Assembly (NCBI GenBank): GCA_964582525.1
Contig: CAZOSP010000002.1
Span: 1-64,000 of the forward strand
From: BB31 sp964582525
GTDB taxonomy: Bacteria > Pseudomonadota > Gammaproteobacteria > Beggiatoales > Beggiatoaceae
Length of the DNA stretch: 64,000 nucleotides
Reading direction: 5' to 3'
The position numbers and the translations under genes were made by a program. Positions 25,008 to 33,441 of this stretch are shown piece by piece. Position 1 is the first letter of the stretch; every line of letters begins with the position of its first letter. The notes under the pieces are model-generated. The model did not search any database and was not told the origin of the DNA. It saw nothing but the letters and a program-made list of their open reading frames with translations.

Positions 25008-25646
25008 TTACGCGCTGCGATAGCGTCTATGTAACCAATAATCCACGCTCACAAAGCGTCCGCCGCCGATAAAAAACAAAGCCAGCAGCATCATAAAATA
25101 GGTCGCCGCCCATTCGATGCCGTTGTTCAGCACCACCAAATTGCCTTGTTCGGTCAACCAGTTATAGTTGCCGTGTTCGCGCAAAATCTCTTTTGCCATG
25201 CCCAGCCGCTCCGCCGCACCGCTCGCGCTTTCCAGTTGCAAAACGCCCAAATGCTCGGAAGCAAACGGTGCTTTGGCACTGGCGATTGCCTGCCAGCCAT
25301 GTTGCCCATGCACAGTCAACATGGCGACAATCATGGTTGCCATTAACGGCAGGCTAATCCAGCGTACTGCAAAGCCAAAGACTAAAAATACCGCGCCTAC
25401 CACTTCAGCACTGGTGGCGAGAAACGCCATCAGCAGCGGCGCGGGCAAACCCAGTCCCCAATCGGGATTGCCGAACCACTCGACAATATTAGAAAATCCG
25501 CTGACTTTTTCCATGCCCGCCACCCAGAATACTGGGGCGAGATACAGCCGCAACGCCAGCGGTGCCAGCCAATCGACATGCCGCGTGGCATCCAGCAGGT
25601 CTTGCAGGCGGTTGGCTAGGTTAATGAAAAAATTAGTCTTTTTCAT
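25008..25646 (-). CDS. DoxX family membrane protein
   Basis: A 212-residue protein with about four hydrophobic segments. The first includes LAPLALRLYLAPVFWVAGMEKVSGF, the typical DoxX opening, and the motif FLATSAEVVGAVFLVFGFAVRW is also characteristic. DoxX-type proteins are frequent partners in copper-peptide (bufferin/Hvf) operons and in thiosulfate or redox systems. An EGKCG-repeat gene of the Hvf type lies 2.1 kb upstream on the same strand, so a link is possible. GGAG upstream supports the start. Confidence 0.87.
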   Translation of the reverse strand: MKKTNFFINLANRLQDLLDATRHVDWLAPLALRLYLAPVFWVAGMEKVSGFSNIVEWFGNPDWGLGLPAPLLMAFLATSAEVVGAVFLVFGFAVRWISLPLMATMIVAMLTVHGQHGWQAIASAKAPFASEHLGVLQLESASGAAERLGMAKEILREHGNYNWLTEQGNLVVLNNGIEWAATYFMMLLALFFIGGGRFVSVDYWLHRRYRSA

Positions 25647-25682
25647 GGTTAATCTCCAAGCTTAATAGGCAAGGCTTTATGC

Positions 25683-25910
25683 CTATTGCGTCTCTGTTTT
25701 CGCGCCCGGTAGTGCGCAACTCAAGGCTTGATTTTGAAAGCCCAATTTTGACCAGATAATCACGCCTGGGCAAATGCCACTGATAGCGGCGAAAATCAGC
25801 ATCGCGGGCGGTAGGTATAGAACCCAATGGATATTGTTAAAGCCACTCAACCAGATGCCGAGCAGTGTTAGCGCGGCGATGGTCAGCAGGGTCATGCGTA
25901 TGGCGGTCAT
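25683..25910 (-). CDS. Small inner-membrane protein (DUF2892-like)
   Basis: A 75-residue protein with two hydrophobic helices and the stretch LPPAMLIFAAISGICPGVII. This resembles the short YgaP-type DUF2892 proteins, whose SGICP turn often follows rhodanese genes. AAGGAG stands 8-13 bases before the ATG, so it is a real gene. Same strand and close spacing as DoxX and DUF302. Confidence 0.75.
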   Translation of the reverse strand: MTAIRMTLLTIAALTLLGIWLSGFNNIHWVLYLPPAMLIFAAISGICPGVIIWSKLGFQNQALSCALPGAKTETQ

Positions 25911-25936
25911 AGTAAAACTCCTTATGGATAATGAGG

Positions 25937-27475
25937 TTAGGTTACGGCTTGGGGTTGCTTAAAATGCGCGATTAAACGGGTTTCACCGCGCTCGTCGGAA
26001 GTGTCAAAATCGATGTCTCCGCCTAAAGTGCGTACTGCCAGCCAAGCACTGTAAGTCCCTAAACCGGTGCCACCGGGTTTGTCGGCAGTGCTGTATTTAT
26101 CAAAAAAAACGCGGCGTATCGCAGCGGGGATGACAGCGTTATTGGTTAGCACGATACTGAACGCTTGCTGCGTGCCGCAGATGTCAATATGCAGGCGTAA
26201 ATTGTCGGGTGCGGCTTCATAGGCATTTTTGATTAAATTCATATATGCCATTTTGAACAAGCGGTATTCGCCGGTCACCATAAAGCTGTGCGTGGCTTGC
26301 TGAAGATCAACAGTGTGTCCGTTGAGTTGTAGGCTTAATTCAAGCTGCGGTTTGTCATTAAGGTGCAGGGTTCTGGTGACTTCTTTGAATACCCGCAGCA
26401 AATCCAGTGCGTCTAATTGAAGCTGATAAGTACCTTGTTCCATTTTGTACAAATCGAGAGAATGCACAATCAGCGCGTCCATATCTTGCCCGGCTTGGCG
26501 AATAATCTCAGCATCTTTCACGAAAGCAGCGGGTAAAGACGGTTGCGTGGATGTTAATAAATAGTCAGCCAGATTAATGATGTGATTCAAGGGGGTTTTT
26601 AAGTCATGGAGCATCATGCGCTCAATATCTCGTTTCGATTTGTCTAATCGCACGCGCTCGGAAACATCAATAATGGTTATAAAAAAATCTGTTGTGTTGG
26701 GAAAAATAGTGGCTTTAAATAGATAATGATAATGGGCGTAGGTGATTTCTTGCGTTCTCGGCATTGCCGATGCGGTGAACTCAAAATCAGCCGGAAATAA
26801 ACGCCGCAAAGCATCAACATTGCCGGCAAAATCAAAGTCTTCTAACCAACGCCAGGCGACCGGATTAAGATAGACGATCTCGCCATGCTGATTGATTTGC
26901 AAGACGATGTTCGGATTGGTTTCGGGGAATTTGCTGAAAAAGTTTAACTGCGCGGCATAAACATAACGGGTCAAACGGGCTTCCAATAAATAGCGAAATT
27001 GTTTGAGTAATAAGGATTGCGTCTCGTCTAGCGGACGTGCTTGGGTATTCAGTACCAGTAATGCAGCAAAACAGCTTGCATCCGCATTTCGCAAAGGCTC
27101 GCCCAGACAGGCAACCATGCCTTGTTGAACATCAGCGTTTTCTGACCAGGCGGGATCGCGCCGTGCGTCCGCAATTGATAAAGCGTTCTGGCTGCTCAAG
27201 ATGCTCGCGCCATAACTATCTCGCGCTTGTGCTTGACCGCTTGCATAGGCTGGCGGCGCGTTGTGACTGGCAAATAAGACCTGCGCACCTTCTGCATCTT
27301 GGCGCACCACTAATGCAAAGCCTTTCATCAGCCCGGCTAGACTGTCTAGCGTCTCCTGCCATGCGGCTTTTTCTGTTGCGGGGATAGGGGCATGTAGGTG
27401 TTCCCACGCGGGAGACTGGGAACGAGAAAAAAACAGGGTTGCCGTATTGATGGGTTGATGAGTATCAAAACTCAT
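25937..27475 (-). CDS. Soluble sensor histidine kinase with PAS domain
   Basis: A 512-residue kinase without membrane segments. Residues 40-180 look like a GAF-type sensor. A PAS domain follows (IVLQINQHGEIVYLNPVAW, about 195-290). HisKA has H290 in LHDLKTPLNHI, and the ATPase domain has NLIKNAYEAA and GGTGLGTYSAW. AGGAGG lies 8-13 bases upstream of the start. It stands between the EGKCG-repeat gene and the DUF2892/DoxX genes. Near the N-terminus, bases 27401-27427 resemble a GTTCCCACGCG/GGGAAC palindrome found elsewhere in the window. Confidence 0.87.
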   Translation of the reverse strand: MSFDTHQPINTATLFFSRSQSPAWEHLHAPIPATEKAAWQETLDSLAGLMKGFALVVRQDAEGAQVLFASHNAPPAYASGQAQARDSYGASILSSQNALSIADARRDPAWSENADVQQGMVACLGEPLRNADASCFAALLVLNTQARPLDETQSLLLKQFRYLLEARLTRYVYAAQLNFFSKFPETNPNIVLQINQHGEIVYLNPVAWRWLEDFDFAGNVDALRRLFPADFEFTASAMPRTQEITYAHYHYLFKATIFPNTTDFFITIIDVSERVRLDKSKRDIERMMLHDLKTPLNHIINLADYLLTSTQPSLPAAFVKDAEIIRQAGQDMDALIVHSLDLYKMEQGTYQLQLDALDLLRVFKEVTRTLHLNDKPQLELSLQLNGHTVDLQQATHSFMVTGEYRLFKMAYMNLIKNAYEAAPDNLRLHIDICGTQQAFSIVLTNNAVIPAAIRRVFFDKYSTADKPGGTGLGTYSAWLAVRTLGGDIDFDTSDERGETRLIAHFKQPQAVT

Positions 27476-27522
27476 TGCTTAAGCCTCCTGAGAAAAGAGA
27501 TGCTATTACCTTCTGGCAGCGG

Positions 27523-27548
27523 GGGTGCAGGTTTGCAACCTGCCTGCC
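27523..27548. repeat. Diverged R5 repeat
   Basis: GGGGGTGCAGGTTTGCAACC resembles the R5 units at 16931 and 27714, with a changed right arm. Confidence 0.45.
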
Positions 27549-27581
27549 GATGGGAGAGCTAATCGTAAGACTTAGCTCAAA

Positions 27582-27742
27582 CGGCGTAAGCCGTTTCGCG
27601 CCGCCGTTGGCGGCGATGCTAATCAGGAGATTAGCATTCCCACGCAGCGGCGTAAGCCGTTTCGCGCCGCCGTTGGCGGCGATGCTAATCAGGAGATTAG
27701 CATTCCCACGCAGCGGGTGCAGGTTACAAACCTTGACCCGCG
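27582..27742. repeat. Tandem 66-bp R1 units followed by R5
   Basis: A 66-base unit starting CGGCGTAAGCCGTTTCGCGC occurs twice without change (27582-27647 and 27648-27713). Each contains a GCCGCC/GGCGGC stem and a GCTAATCAGGAGATTAGC hairpin. The R5 unit GCGGGTGCAGGTTACAAACC follows at 27714. These repeats fill the 290-bp spacer between the kinase and the EGKCG-repeat gene. Confidence 0.9.
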
Positions 27743-27766
27743 AGATTTAAGGCTGAAAGTCTATAA

Positions 27767-28325
27767 CTATTTAGTGCCGCCGCATTTGCCTTCGCCGCAT
27801 TTGCCTTCCGTACCTTTTTCGCCGTCAGCCGGTTTTGCCCCGCCACACTTGCCTTCCATGCCTTTTTNNNNNNNNNNNNNNNNNNNNNNNNNNNNNNNNN
27901 NNNNNNNNNNNNNNNNNNNNNNNNNNNNNNNNNNNNNNNNNNNNNNNNNNNNNNNNNNNNNNNNNNNGTTTTGCCCCGCCACACTTGCCTTCCATGCCTT
28001 TTTCGCCGTCAGCCGGTTTTGCGCCGCCGCATTTGCCTTCGCCACATTTGCCTTCCATGTCTTTTTTGACATCAGCCGGTTTTGCGCCGCCGCATTTGCC
28101 TTCGCCACATTTGCCTTCCATGTCTTTTTTGACATCAGCCGGTTTTGCGCCGCCGCATTTGCCTTCGCCACATTTGCCCTCAGCGTCTTTTTCTACCGCT
28201 GCGACCATATAACCTCCTGCTAATTCAGTCAGTTGAAATGGATTAGCTTGCGCAGATAAGTGCGCACCGCCTAAAGCAACACCAACAGACAGAGCCAGCA
28301 ATTGAGATTGTTTAGTTTTTTGCAT
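27767..28325 (-). CDS. EGKCG-repeat secreted protein, HvfA-like copper-peptide precursor
   Basis: The protein starts with a signal peptide (SAQA-NPFQ, near residue 28) and then FQLTELAGGYMVA. A low-complexity region follows, in which EGKCG occurs seven times before the assembly gap and three times after it. Units have the form EGKCGEGKCGGAKPAD. This leader-plus-EGKCG layout matches HvfA/bufferin-type precursors, whose cysteines are converted to copper-binding oxazolone-thioamide groups by an MNIO (DUF692) enzyme with a DUF2063 partner. Neither is next to it. Reading continues after the 100-N gap in another frame and ends at CGGTK, so the true length is unknown. AGGAG precedes the start. Confidence 0.8.
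27868..27967. other. Assembly gap of 100 N
   Basis: Exactly 100 N, a placeholder length. It lies inside the EGKCG repeat array, where nearly identical 45-60-bp units would defeat short-read assembly. The apparent frame change across it has no biological meaning. Confidence 0.97.
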
Positions 28326-28452
28326 TGGAATACTCCTAGTAAGATATAAAAAAGTGTGGATACCTCTAACATCTAGCGGCTTAAGTCATCCGCCTTGAGT
28401 GTTAGAATAGGGCTTTATTCGCATTAAAAATAGGTTTAAGGAGTTGGCATTT

Positions 28453-29328
28453 ATGTCTGATAGTCCAATGGACGAAGTATTATCCGCAGTGTTGCGAGCG
28501 TATCGCCTCAGCGCACGGGTGTTTGCGCACAAACGGCTGTGCGATGACTGGGAAATCACCATGCCGGTGAGTACGCGAGCGACCTTTCACTTAATCGGCG
28601 CGGGGGCTTGCATTTTAGAACTCTACGACGGCACGCCGCCGCAACAGCTTAGCAGCGGCGATTTGATTTTATTTCCGCGTGATGCCAAACATGCCTTGCG
28701 CAGCCGCAAGCAAACGCAAAGCGCGGCAGCTTGTGACGGCGAGACAGTGATTTTGTGCGGCTATTTGGAATTTGACCAAGGGCAGCGCAACTTGTTGTTA
28801 GAAAGCCTGCCCGACTTGCTGCGCTTAAGTTGCGCGGACAGCAAAGCGGCAACGCCGTTACAGGCAGTGATGGAATTGATGTTGATGGAAGCGCGAAATA
28901 CAGAAATTGGCCGGCAGGCAATGCTGGATCGGCTCTCGGAAGCCTTGTTAGTGCTGGCACTGCGCGACTATCTGGTGACAGCGGACACGGTGCGCGGTTT
29001 TTTTGCCGCTCTACATGATCCGCGTTTACGCAAGATTTTGAATGAAATGCACTTGTCGCCACAAAAATCGTGGAAAATCGAAGATTTTTGTCAATTAGCC
29101 GGCATGTCGCGCAGTAGTTTAATGCAGCGTTTTAGTGAGTTATTGGGCGAGTCGCCGCTAAATTATTTGACCGGTGTCAGGATGCGCTCTGCCGCGCTGC
29201 TGCTGGAATCGGAAAATCTTTCTGTCGCCACCGTCGCCGAACACGTCGGCTATAGTGACGAGGCTGCGTTTCGCAAGGCTTTTAAGCGTGTTGTCGGGAT
29301 TGGTCCCGGAGCGGTGCGGCGGCGTTAA
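28453..29328 (+). CDS. AraC-family transcriptional regulator with cupin sensor domain
   Basis: From the ATG at 28453 (AAGGAG at 28438-28443) the protein has 291 residues; the TTG at 28444 overlaps that ribosome site's spacer and is less likely. The N-terminal half is a Cupin_6-type domain (FHLIGAGACILEL, GDLILFPRDAKH). The C-terminal AraC double helix-turn-helix includes CQLAGMSRSSLMQRF and VAEHVGYSDEAAFRKAFKR. It is divergent from the EGKCG-repeat gene, with about 130 bases between, and so is a good candidate for its regulator. Confidence 0.9.
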   Translation: MSDSPMDEVLSAVLRAYRLSARVFAHKRLCDDWEITMPVSTRATFHLIGAGACILELYDGTPPQQLSSGDLILFPRDAKHALRSRKQTQSAAACDGETVILCGYLEFDQGQRNLLLESLPDLLRLSCADSKAATPLQAVMELMLMEARNTEIGRQAMLDRLSEALLVLALRDYLVTADTVRGFFAALHDPRLRKILNEMHLSPQKSWKIEDFCQLAGMSRSSLMQRFSELLGESPLNYLTGVRMRSAALLLESENLSVATVAEHVGYSDEAAFRKAFKRVVGIGPGAVRRR

Positions 29329-29363
29329 AAGGCTCAAGCCCGGTCGTCTGGGAGCAGCCCTGT

Positions 29364-29412
29364 AGCATCCCGCGTGCGCGACGAAAAGATGTCGCGCACC
29401 CTACAGGGCTTA
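29364..29412. repeat. Dispersed palindromic repeat, family R2 (reverse)
   Basis: CCCGCGTGCGCGACGAAAAG followed by ATGTCGCGCACCCTACAGGG is the reverse complement of the R2 unit at 79-118. It lies between the convergent ends of the AraC gene and the GAF kinase. Confidence 0.8.
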
Positions 29413-29434
29413 AAAATATCCCTTGAGAGCAATT

Positions 29435-30673
29435 TCAAGCTGGGCGCAGCACAATAATAAAGGTCGCGCCCTGCCCCAGCTCGCTTTCGCAGCGGATTTC
29501 TGCCTGCATAGCATCCACTAGACGTTTAACGATAAACAGCCCCAGTCCAGAAGAATGTTCGCCGCCGGTAGGACGCGCAGACAGGCGGGTAAACTTTTGA
29601 AACATCTGCTGTTTATCGGCGGCATTAAAGCCCTGCCCTTGGTCTTGCACGGAAATTTCTACATACTCCCCGACTTTCTCACTGCGCAGCGTGACTTGTT
29701 TGTTTGAGGGCGAGTATTTGATGGCGTTGGAAACGAGATTGTCCAATGCCTGATACAGTGCGGATTGCGCACCCAGCACGCTATTGTTGATGGATTGCTG
29801 CACGACAAAATCAATCTGCTTGGCGTGAGCGCGTTTTTCGTAGTGCTGTCGCAGATTTTCAAACAGCGGCGTTAATGCGAGGGGTTCCAATTTTAGGTTT
29901 TGTTGCCCCGCTTCAATGCTGTTGACATCTAATAAATTGACGACTAATTCATACATGTGATGACTGACTTGGCGAATGTGCTGGGCATTTTCGCGCACTT
30001 CTGCTGCTGTGATCGGTCCTTGCGCGCTGATGTCGATAAGTTCTTCGGCGTAGCCTTTCACGGCGGACAGCGGATTTTTCAAATCATGTGCCGCCATGTG
30101 TAAAAAGTCGTTTTTGGTTTGATTAAGCTGTTCGAGCACTAAATTGGCTTGGCTTAATTGGGTCAAATTGCGACTTAATTCAATTTGCGCCATCACTTGA
30201 CGACGCACCGCTGACAAGGCTTTCAACTGTTTTTGGCTGAGTTCTCGCGGCACTGTGTCAATCACGCATAAAGTGCCGAGCGCGTAGCCGTCATCTGTGA
30301 CCAGCGGCGCACCGGCATAAAAACGAATTTGCGGCGCGTCTTTGACCAGCGGATTGCTGATAAAACGCGGGTCTTGCTGCGCATCTGCCACTACCATAAG
30401 CTGTTCGGGATGACTGATGGCGTGTGCGCAAAACGCCCAGCCACGCGGTGTTTCTGTGGTGTCAAAGCCAATTTTGGACTTAAACCATTGGCGATCTTTA
30501 TCCACCAAGCTGACTAACGCTATGGGTGCGTCACAAATATAAGAAGCCAGTTGCGTTAAGTCGTCAAAACGCTGCTCGGCGGCGGTATCGAGTATATCGT
30601 AACGCTGTAAAGCTGCCAGACGCTCTTCCTCGTCCATAGGAATTGGCGGCAAAGCGGGATTGTCTATGGTCAT
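29435..30673 (-). CDS. GAF-domain sensor histidine kinase
   Basis: A 412-residue soluble kinase. The GAF domain (about 20-165) has the family sequence LVDKDRQWFKSKIGFDTTETPRG and AGAPLVTDDGYALGTLCV. HisKA carries H196 in AAHDLKNPL, and the ATPase domain has DNLVSNAIKYSP, DQGQGF and GLGLFIVKRL. No membrane segment and no receiver domain. The GAF subtype is common in bacterial kinases that answer light, redox or small ligands; the signal here is unknown. GGAAT lies before the start. The phoR gene follows upstream on the same strand after about 100 bases. Confidence 0.88.
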   Translation of the reverse strand: MTIDNPALPPIPMDEEERLAALQRYDILDTAAEQRFDDLTQLASYICDAPIALVSLVDKDRQWFKSKIGFDTTETPRGWAFCAHAISHPEQLMVVADAQQDPRFISNPLVKDAPQIRFYAGAPLVTDDGYALGTLCVIDTVPRELSQKQLKALSAVRRQVMAQIELSRNLTQLSQANLVLEQLNQTKNDFLHMAAHDLKNPLSAVKGYAEELIDISAQGPITAAEVRENAQHIRQVSHHMYELVVNLLDVNSIEAGQQNLKLEPLALTPLFENLRQHYEKRAHAKQIDFVVQQSINNSVLGAQSALYQALDNLVSNAIKYSPSNKQVTLRSEKVGEYVEISVQDQGQGFNAADKQQMFQKFTRLSARPTGGEHSSGLGLFIVKRLVDAMQAEIRCESELGQGATFIIVLRPA

Positions 30674-30776
30674 TTGAAATCATTCCTAAATGGGGATTTT
30701 TCCAGGGGGGCAGAATACGAATTGCGATGGACAAAGGTATGACGATGTGTGCGGGCACTCAACAACACGTTTGAAC

Positions 30777-32129
30777 TCATATTTCCTCTTCTTCCTGCGG
30801 TACAATCAGGGCGGATGGGAAGTCACAGCGAAATAGGCTGCCTTCACCCAGTTGGCTTTCGATATGCAGACTGGCTTGATGCCGATTTAAGACATGTTTA
30901 ACTATCGCAAGCCCTAGTCCGGTGCCGCCTTGTTTGCGCGAGCGCGCTACATCCACCCGATAAAAACGCTCGGTAAGGCGCGGTAGATGGTGTTCGGCAA
31001 CCCCTTCGCCGGTATCTTTCACAGCGAAATGCGCACCCTCTGTGTCGCTGTACCAATGCAGGCTGATGTCCCCGCCAGGCGGGGTGTAGCGTACCGCGTT
31101 GAAAACCAAATTGGCAAACGCACTTTCGAGTTCATCGGGGCTGCCGTAAATGTTTAAACCCGCTTCAATATTGACTGCAAACTGATGTTCGGCTTCGCCG
31201 CTTAAGGCTATCGCTTCCTCGCTTAAATCTTCCATAAGATATTGAATATCCACCGCTTTGCGAATGTCTTTAGGGATTTGTGATTCTAGCCGTGACAGCA
31301 CCAGCAAGTCATTGACAATATTTTGCATGCGCCGCGTTTGTTGGGCGATTAAATCGAGTGGACGCTGCCACTGGCTTTGGTAGCGTTCTTCAGCATCTTG
31401 TAAATCATCTTGCAGGGTTTCGACAAAGCCGCCAATCACGGTTAAAGGTGTGCGCAGTTCATGCGAGACATTGGCTACAAAATCTTGGCGAATCTGCTCT
31501 AAACGGTGCAGATCACTAATATCACGGGCAATCATCAGATGTTTATTATCGCTGTAGGGAACAAGATGAATGCGCAACATAATTTGCTGATCAACGGGCG
31601 AGACGATTTTGATCGATTTGCCATGTGGACTTTCGCCTTCTTCTGTGATTTGGTGCAGATATTCGGTAAAAATCGGCACGCGCACAAGATTGCTAATAAT
31701 CTGTCCAATATCATGTCCCAGCTTCAGACCGAGTAACTGCACAGCAGCTTTGTTAAACCATTCTATTTTATTTTTATTGGTCAGCACAATGGTGGCATCG
31801 GGCATCGCGCCCGTCGAAGCCTGAAACTGTTTGAGCATACTCGCCAGCTTGCGTTTGCGCTTGCGGTTGCGTTTTTGCAGCTTGTAAATTTGATAGAAGA
31901 CTTCGCCCCAAATCCCCGCCGCTTCAGGTGGATCAATTTTTTTGCTTTTTTGCAGCCAATCATCTAAACGCCGCAAGTTATAAAGATGCCAGATCAGCAC
32001 GCTGCTTAACACTAGGCAGACAAATAGCCAAACCTGTTCAAACCACCCTCCCAACAACAAAGTCAATCCCAACAACGCGCCTAAACGCAGATACACCTGA
32101 GTCCAAGTTGTGCCGATCATACTTGCCAT
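30777..32129 (-). CDS. phoR: PhoR, phosphate regulon sensor histidine kinase
   Basis: Taking M at 32129 (MASMIGTTWTQVY) gives 450 residues, near the usual PhoR length; the frame is open to 32201. Two N-terminal membrane helices and a DUF3329-like linker (WHLYNLRRLDDWLQ) are followed by a PAS domain (ATIVLTNKNKIEWFNKAA), HisKA with H223 in NVSHELRTPL, and an ATPase domain with ANLVFNAVRYTPPGG, DTGEGV and GGTGLGLAIVKHVL. It controls the Pho regulon through PhoB. Unusually, phoB is not upstream; a restriction-modification island stands there instead. Confidence 0.88.
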   Translation of the reverse strand: MASMIGTTWTQVYLRLGALLGLTLLLGGWFEQVWLFVCLVLSSVLIWHLYNLRRLDDWLQKSKKIDPPEAAGIWGEVFYQIYKLQKRNRKRKRKLASMLKQFQASTGAMPDATIVLTNKNKIEWFNKAAVQLLGLKLGHDIGQIISNLVRVPIFTEYLHQITEEGESPHGKSIKIVSPVDQQIMLRIHLVPYSDNKHLMIARDISDLHRLEQIRQDFVANVSHELRTPLTVIGGFVETLQDDLQDAEERYQSQWQRPLDLIAQQTRRMQNIVNDLLVLSRLESQIPKDIRKAVDIQYLMEDLSEEAIALSGEAEHQFAVNIEAGLNIYGSPDELESAFANLVFNAVRYTPPGGDISLHWYSDTEGAHFAVKDTGEGVAEHHLPRLTERFYRVDVARSRKQGGTGLGLAIVKHVLNRHQASLHIESQLGEGSLFRCDFPSALIVPQEEEEI

Positions 32130-32310
32130 GCCTTTGACATTAAAAAAGTGCTTATTATACTGCCGCCTGAAACCTGCGCTCAGGGATTTATAACTTCTCA
32201 ATAATCCTTGTTTTCCACCAAACTCAGCTCAAAAAAGGTTAAACTGCTCACACCCAATAAAGCAGCCTATCACAAGCCATAGATCAATCAAAATCAATCT
32301 CCCACGCCAA

Positions 32311-32342
32311 ACCTGACAGGTCTTCGAGACCTGTCAGGTTTA
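32311..32342. terminator. Hairpin, family R4, left edge of island 2
   Basis: AACCTGACAGGTCTTC pairs perfectly with GACCTGTCAGGTT. The same element stands at the left edge of restriction-modification island 1 (12079). Confidence 0.65.
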
Positions 32343-32351
32343 CTAGGAGAG

Positions 32352-32452
32352 ATGCACCTGAAGGCTCTGTTTTCAAAGGCTATGACGATTTCATTGTGCA
32401 AGAGATTCGCTTATCTGAACTCGTGCGCGATCACGTGTTTGCCATGGACTAA
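32352..32452 (+). pseudogene. Transposase-like relic
   Basis: A short start-less frame reads APEGSVFKGYDDFIVQEIRL and ends with a TAA at 32450. The pattern PEGSxFKGYxDFxVQ(E/D) is one I associate with a conserved block of IS66-like transposases. Only about 33 codons remain. The relic lies between the R4 hairpin and the restriction genes of island 2. Identification is tentative. Confidence 0.45.
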
Positions 32453-32472
32453 TGCTCGTGCGAGATAGAAAT

Positions 32473-33441
32473 ATGACAACAGAACAAAAATATCAAACCG
32501 TTTTAAACAAAAATACTTTCTATTTTTACAATCCTGTTTTTCAAGAAAAGTATGAGAGCCATATCAATTCTTTAAACGAAACTTTGCTTGTGCTAAAGAA
32601 CCAAGTAGAAACACAAGGACTGAAAAAAGAAATTATTGAAAAGCTTTTACTGGAAAAGCAAAATGGTTTGCGTGCTGTCTTAGCTTTGACCGGGTTTGCG
32701 AATGAAAGCCTAAAAAGATTGATCACTGTTGTCAGAGTAGCTGAAAATAAAGAACTTTCTACACTTTTACTCAAAGAACAATGGAATGAATCTGAAAAAT
32801 CAACTAAAATTACTGAGTGGAGCGACAGCAAGTTAAAGAGCATGATACAGAAAAATGAGTTTTTTAGAAAAGGGCTTGTAAATCTGTTTTTTGAAGGTTC
32901 AACAGTACCCTTTTTAGCTCAAACTTTACCGTTATTTGAACTTAAAAAGTTATCAATTTCAAAGTTAAAATTTGAAGTGCCTGCAATGCTTGATACTTTA
33001 GTGCGCTATAAGGAAAAAGGCAGTTATTCGGGGCTGGCAGAAAATAATCCTGAATTTTTAATCAAAACGATTTTAAAAGACTTAAAAATTTCATTTGAAA
33101 AAGGTGATTTAGAAGAGTTATTTAAACATAAATTTGATGAAAAAAGGACAATGGATTTTATTCTACCTAACAAAACAAAGCCACAAATTATTATAGAAAG
33201 TTCGTTTTTAGTAACGACTTCATCAGGGCAAGGCGATAAATCTAAAACGGAAGGAAACATTAGAAATTTAATTAAGCAATATTATCCGAAAGCTAAATTT
33301 GTAGGTTTTATAGATGGAATTGGTTGGTATGTCAGGCAGGGAGACTTAAAACGTATGGTAATGGTGTTTGACGAAGTGTTTACTTTTCACAAAGAAGAAT
33401 TAGACAGATTTAAGAACTTTTTAAGGAAAAATTTACAATGA
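32473..33441 (+). CDS. Probable type II restriction endonuclease
   Basis: The ATG at 32473 gives 322 residues (MTTEQKYQ); an upstream ATG at 32452 is open but overlaps the relic. The protein is helical and lysine-rich in the first 230 residues. Near its end, MDFILPNKTKPQIIIESSF followed by TTSSGQGDKSKTE resembles the PD-(D/E)XK nuclease core of DpnII/MboI-like restriction enzymes. Its stop overlaps the next gene, an adenine methyltransferase, by 4 bases (ATGA), so it is almost certainly the cognate nuclease. Strongly A+T-rich composition suggests transfer. Confidence 0.78.
   Translation: MTTEQKYQTVLNKNTFYFYNPVFQEKYESHINSLNETLLVLKNQVETQGLKKEIIEKLLLEKQNGLRAVLALTGFANESLKRLITVVRVAENKELSTLLLKEQWNESEKSTKITEWSDSKLKSMIQKNEFFRKGLVNLFFEGSTVPFLAQTLPLFELKKLSISKLKFEVPAMLDTLVRYKEKGSYSGLAENNPEFLIKTILKDLKISFEKGDLEELFKHKFDEKRTMDFILPNKTKPQIIIESSFLVTTSSGQGDKSKTEGNIRNLIKQYYPKAKFVGFIDGIGWYVRQGDLKRMVMVFDEVFTFHKEELDRFKNFLRKNLQ

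Noticed and set aside
27582..27742. Regularly spaced repeats as a CRISPR array
   Set aside because: Units are directly adjacent with no unique spacers, are strongly palindromic, and no cas gene is present.
27868..28325. Frameshift in the EGKCG-repeat gene
   Set aside because: The frame change falls across a 100-N placeholder gap of unknown true length, so no frameshift can be inferred.
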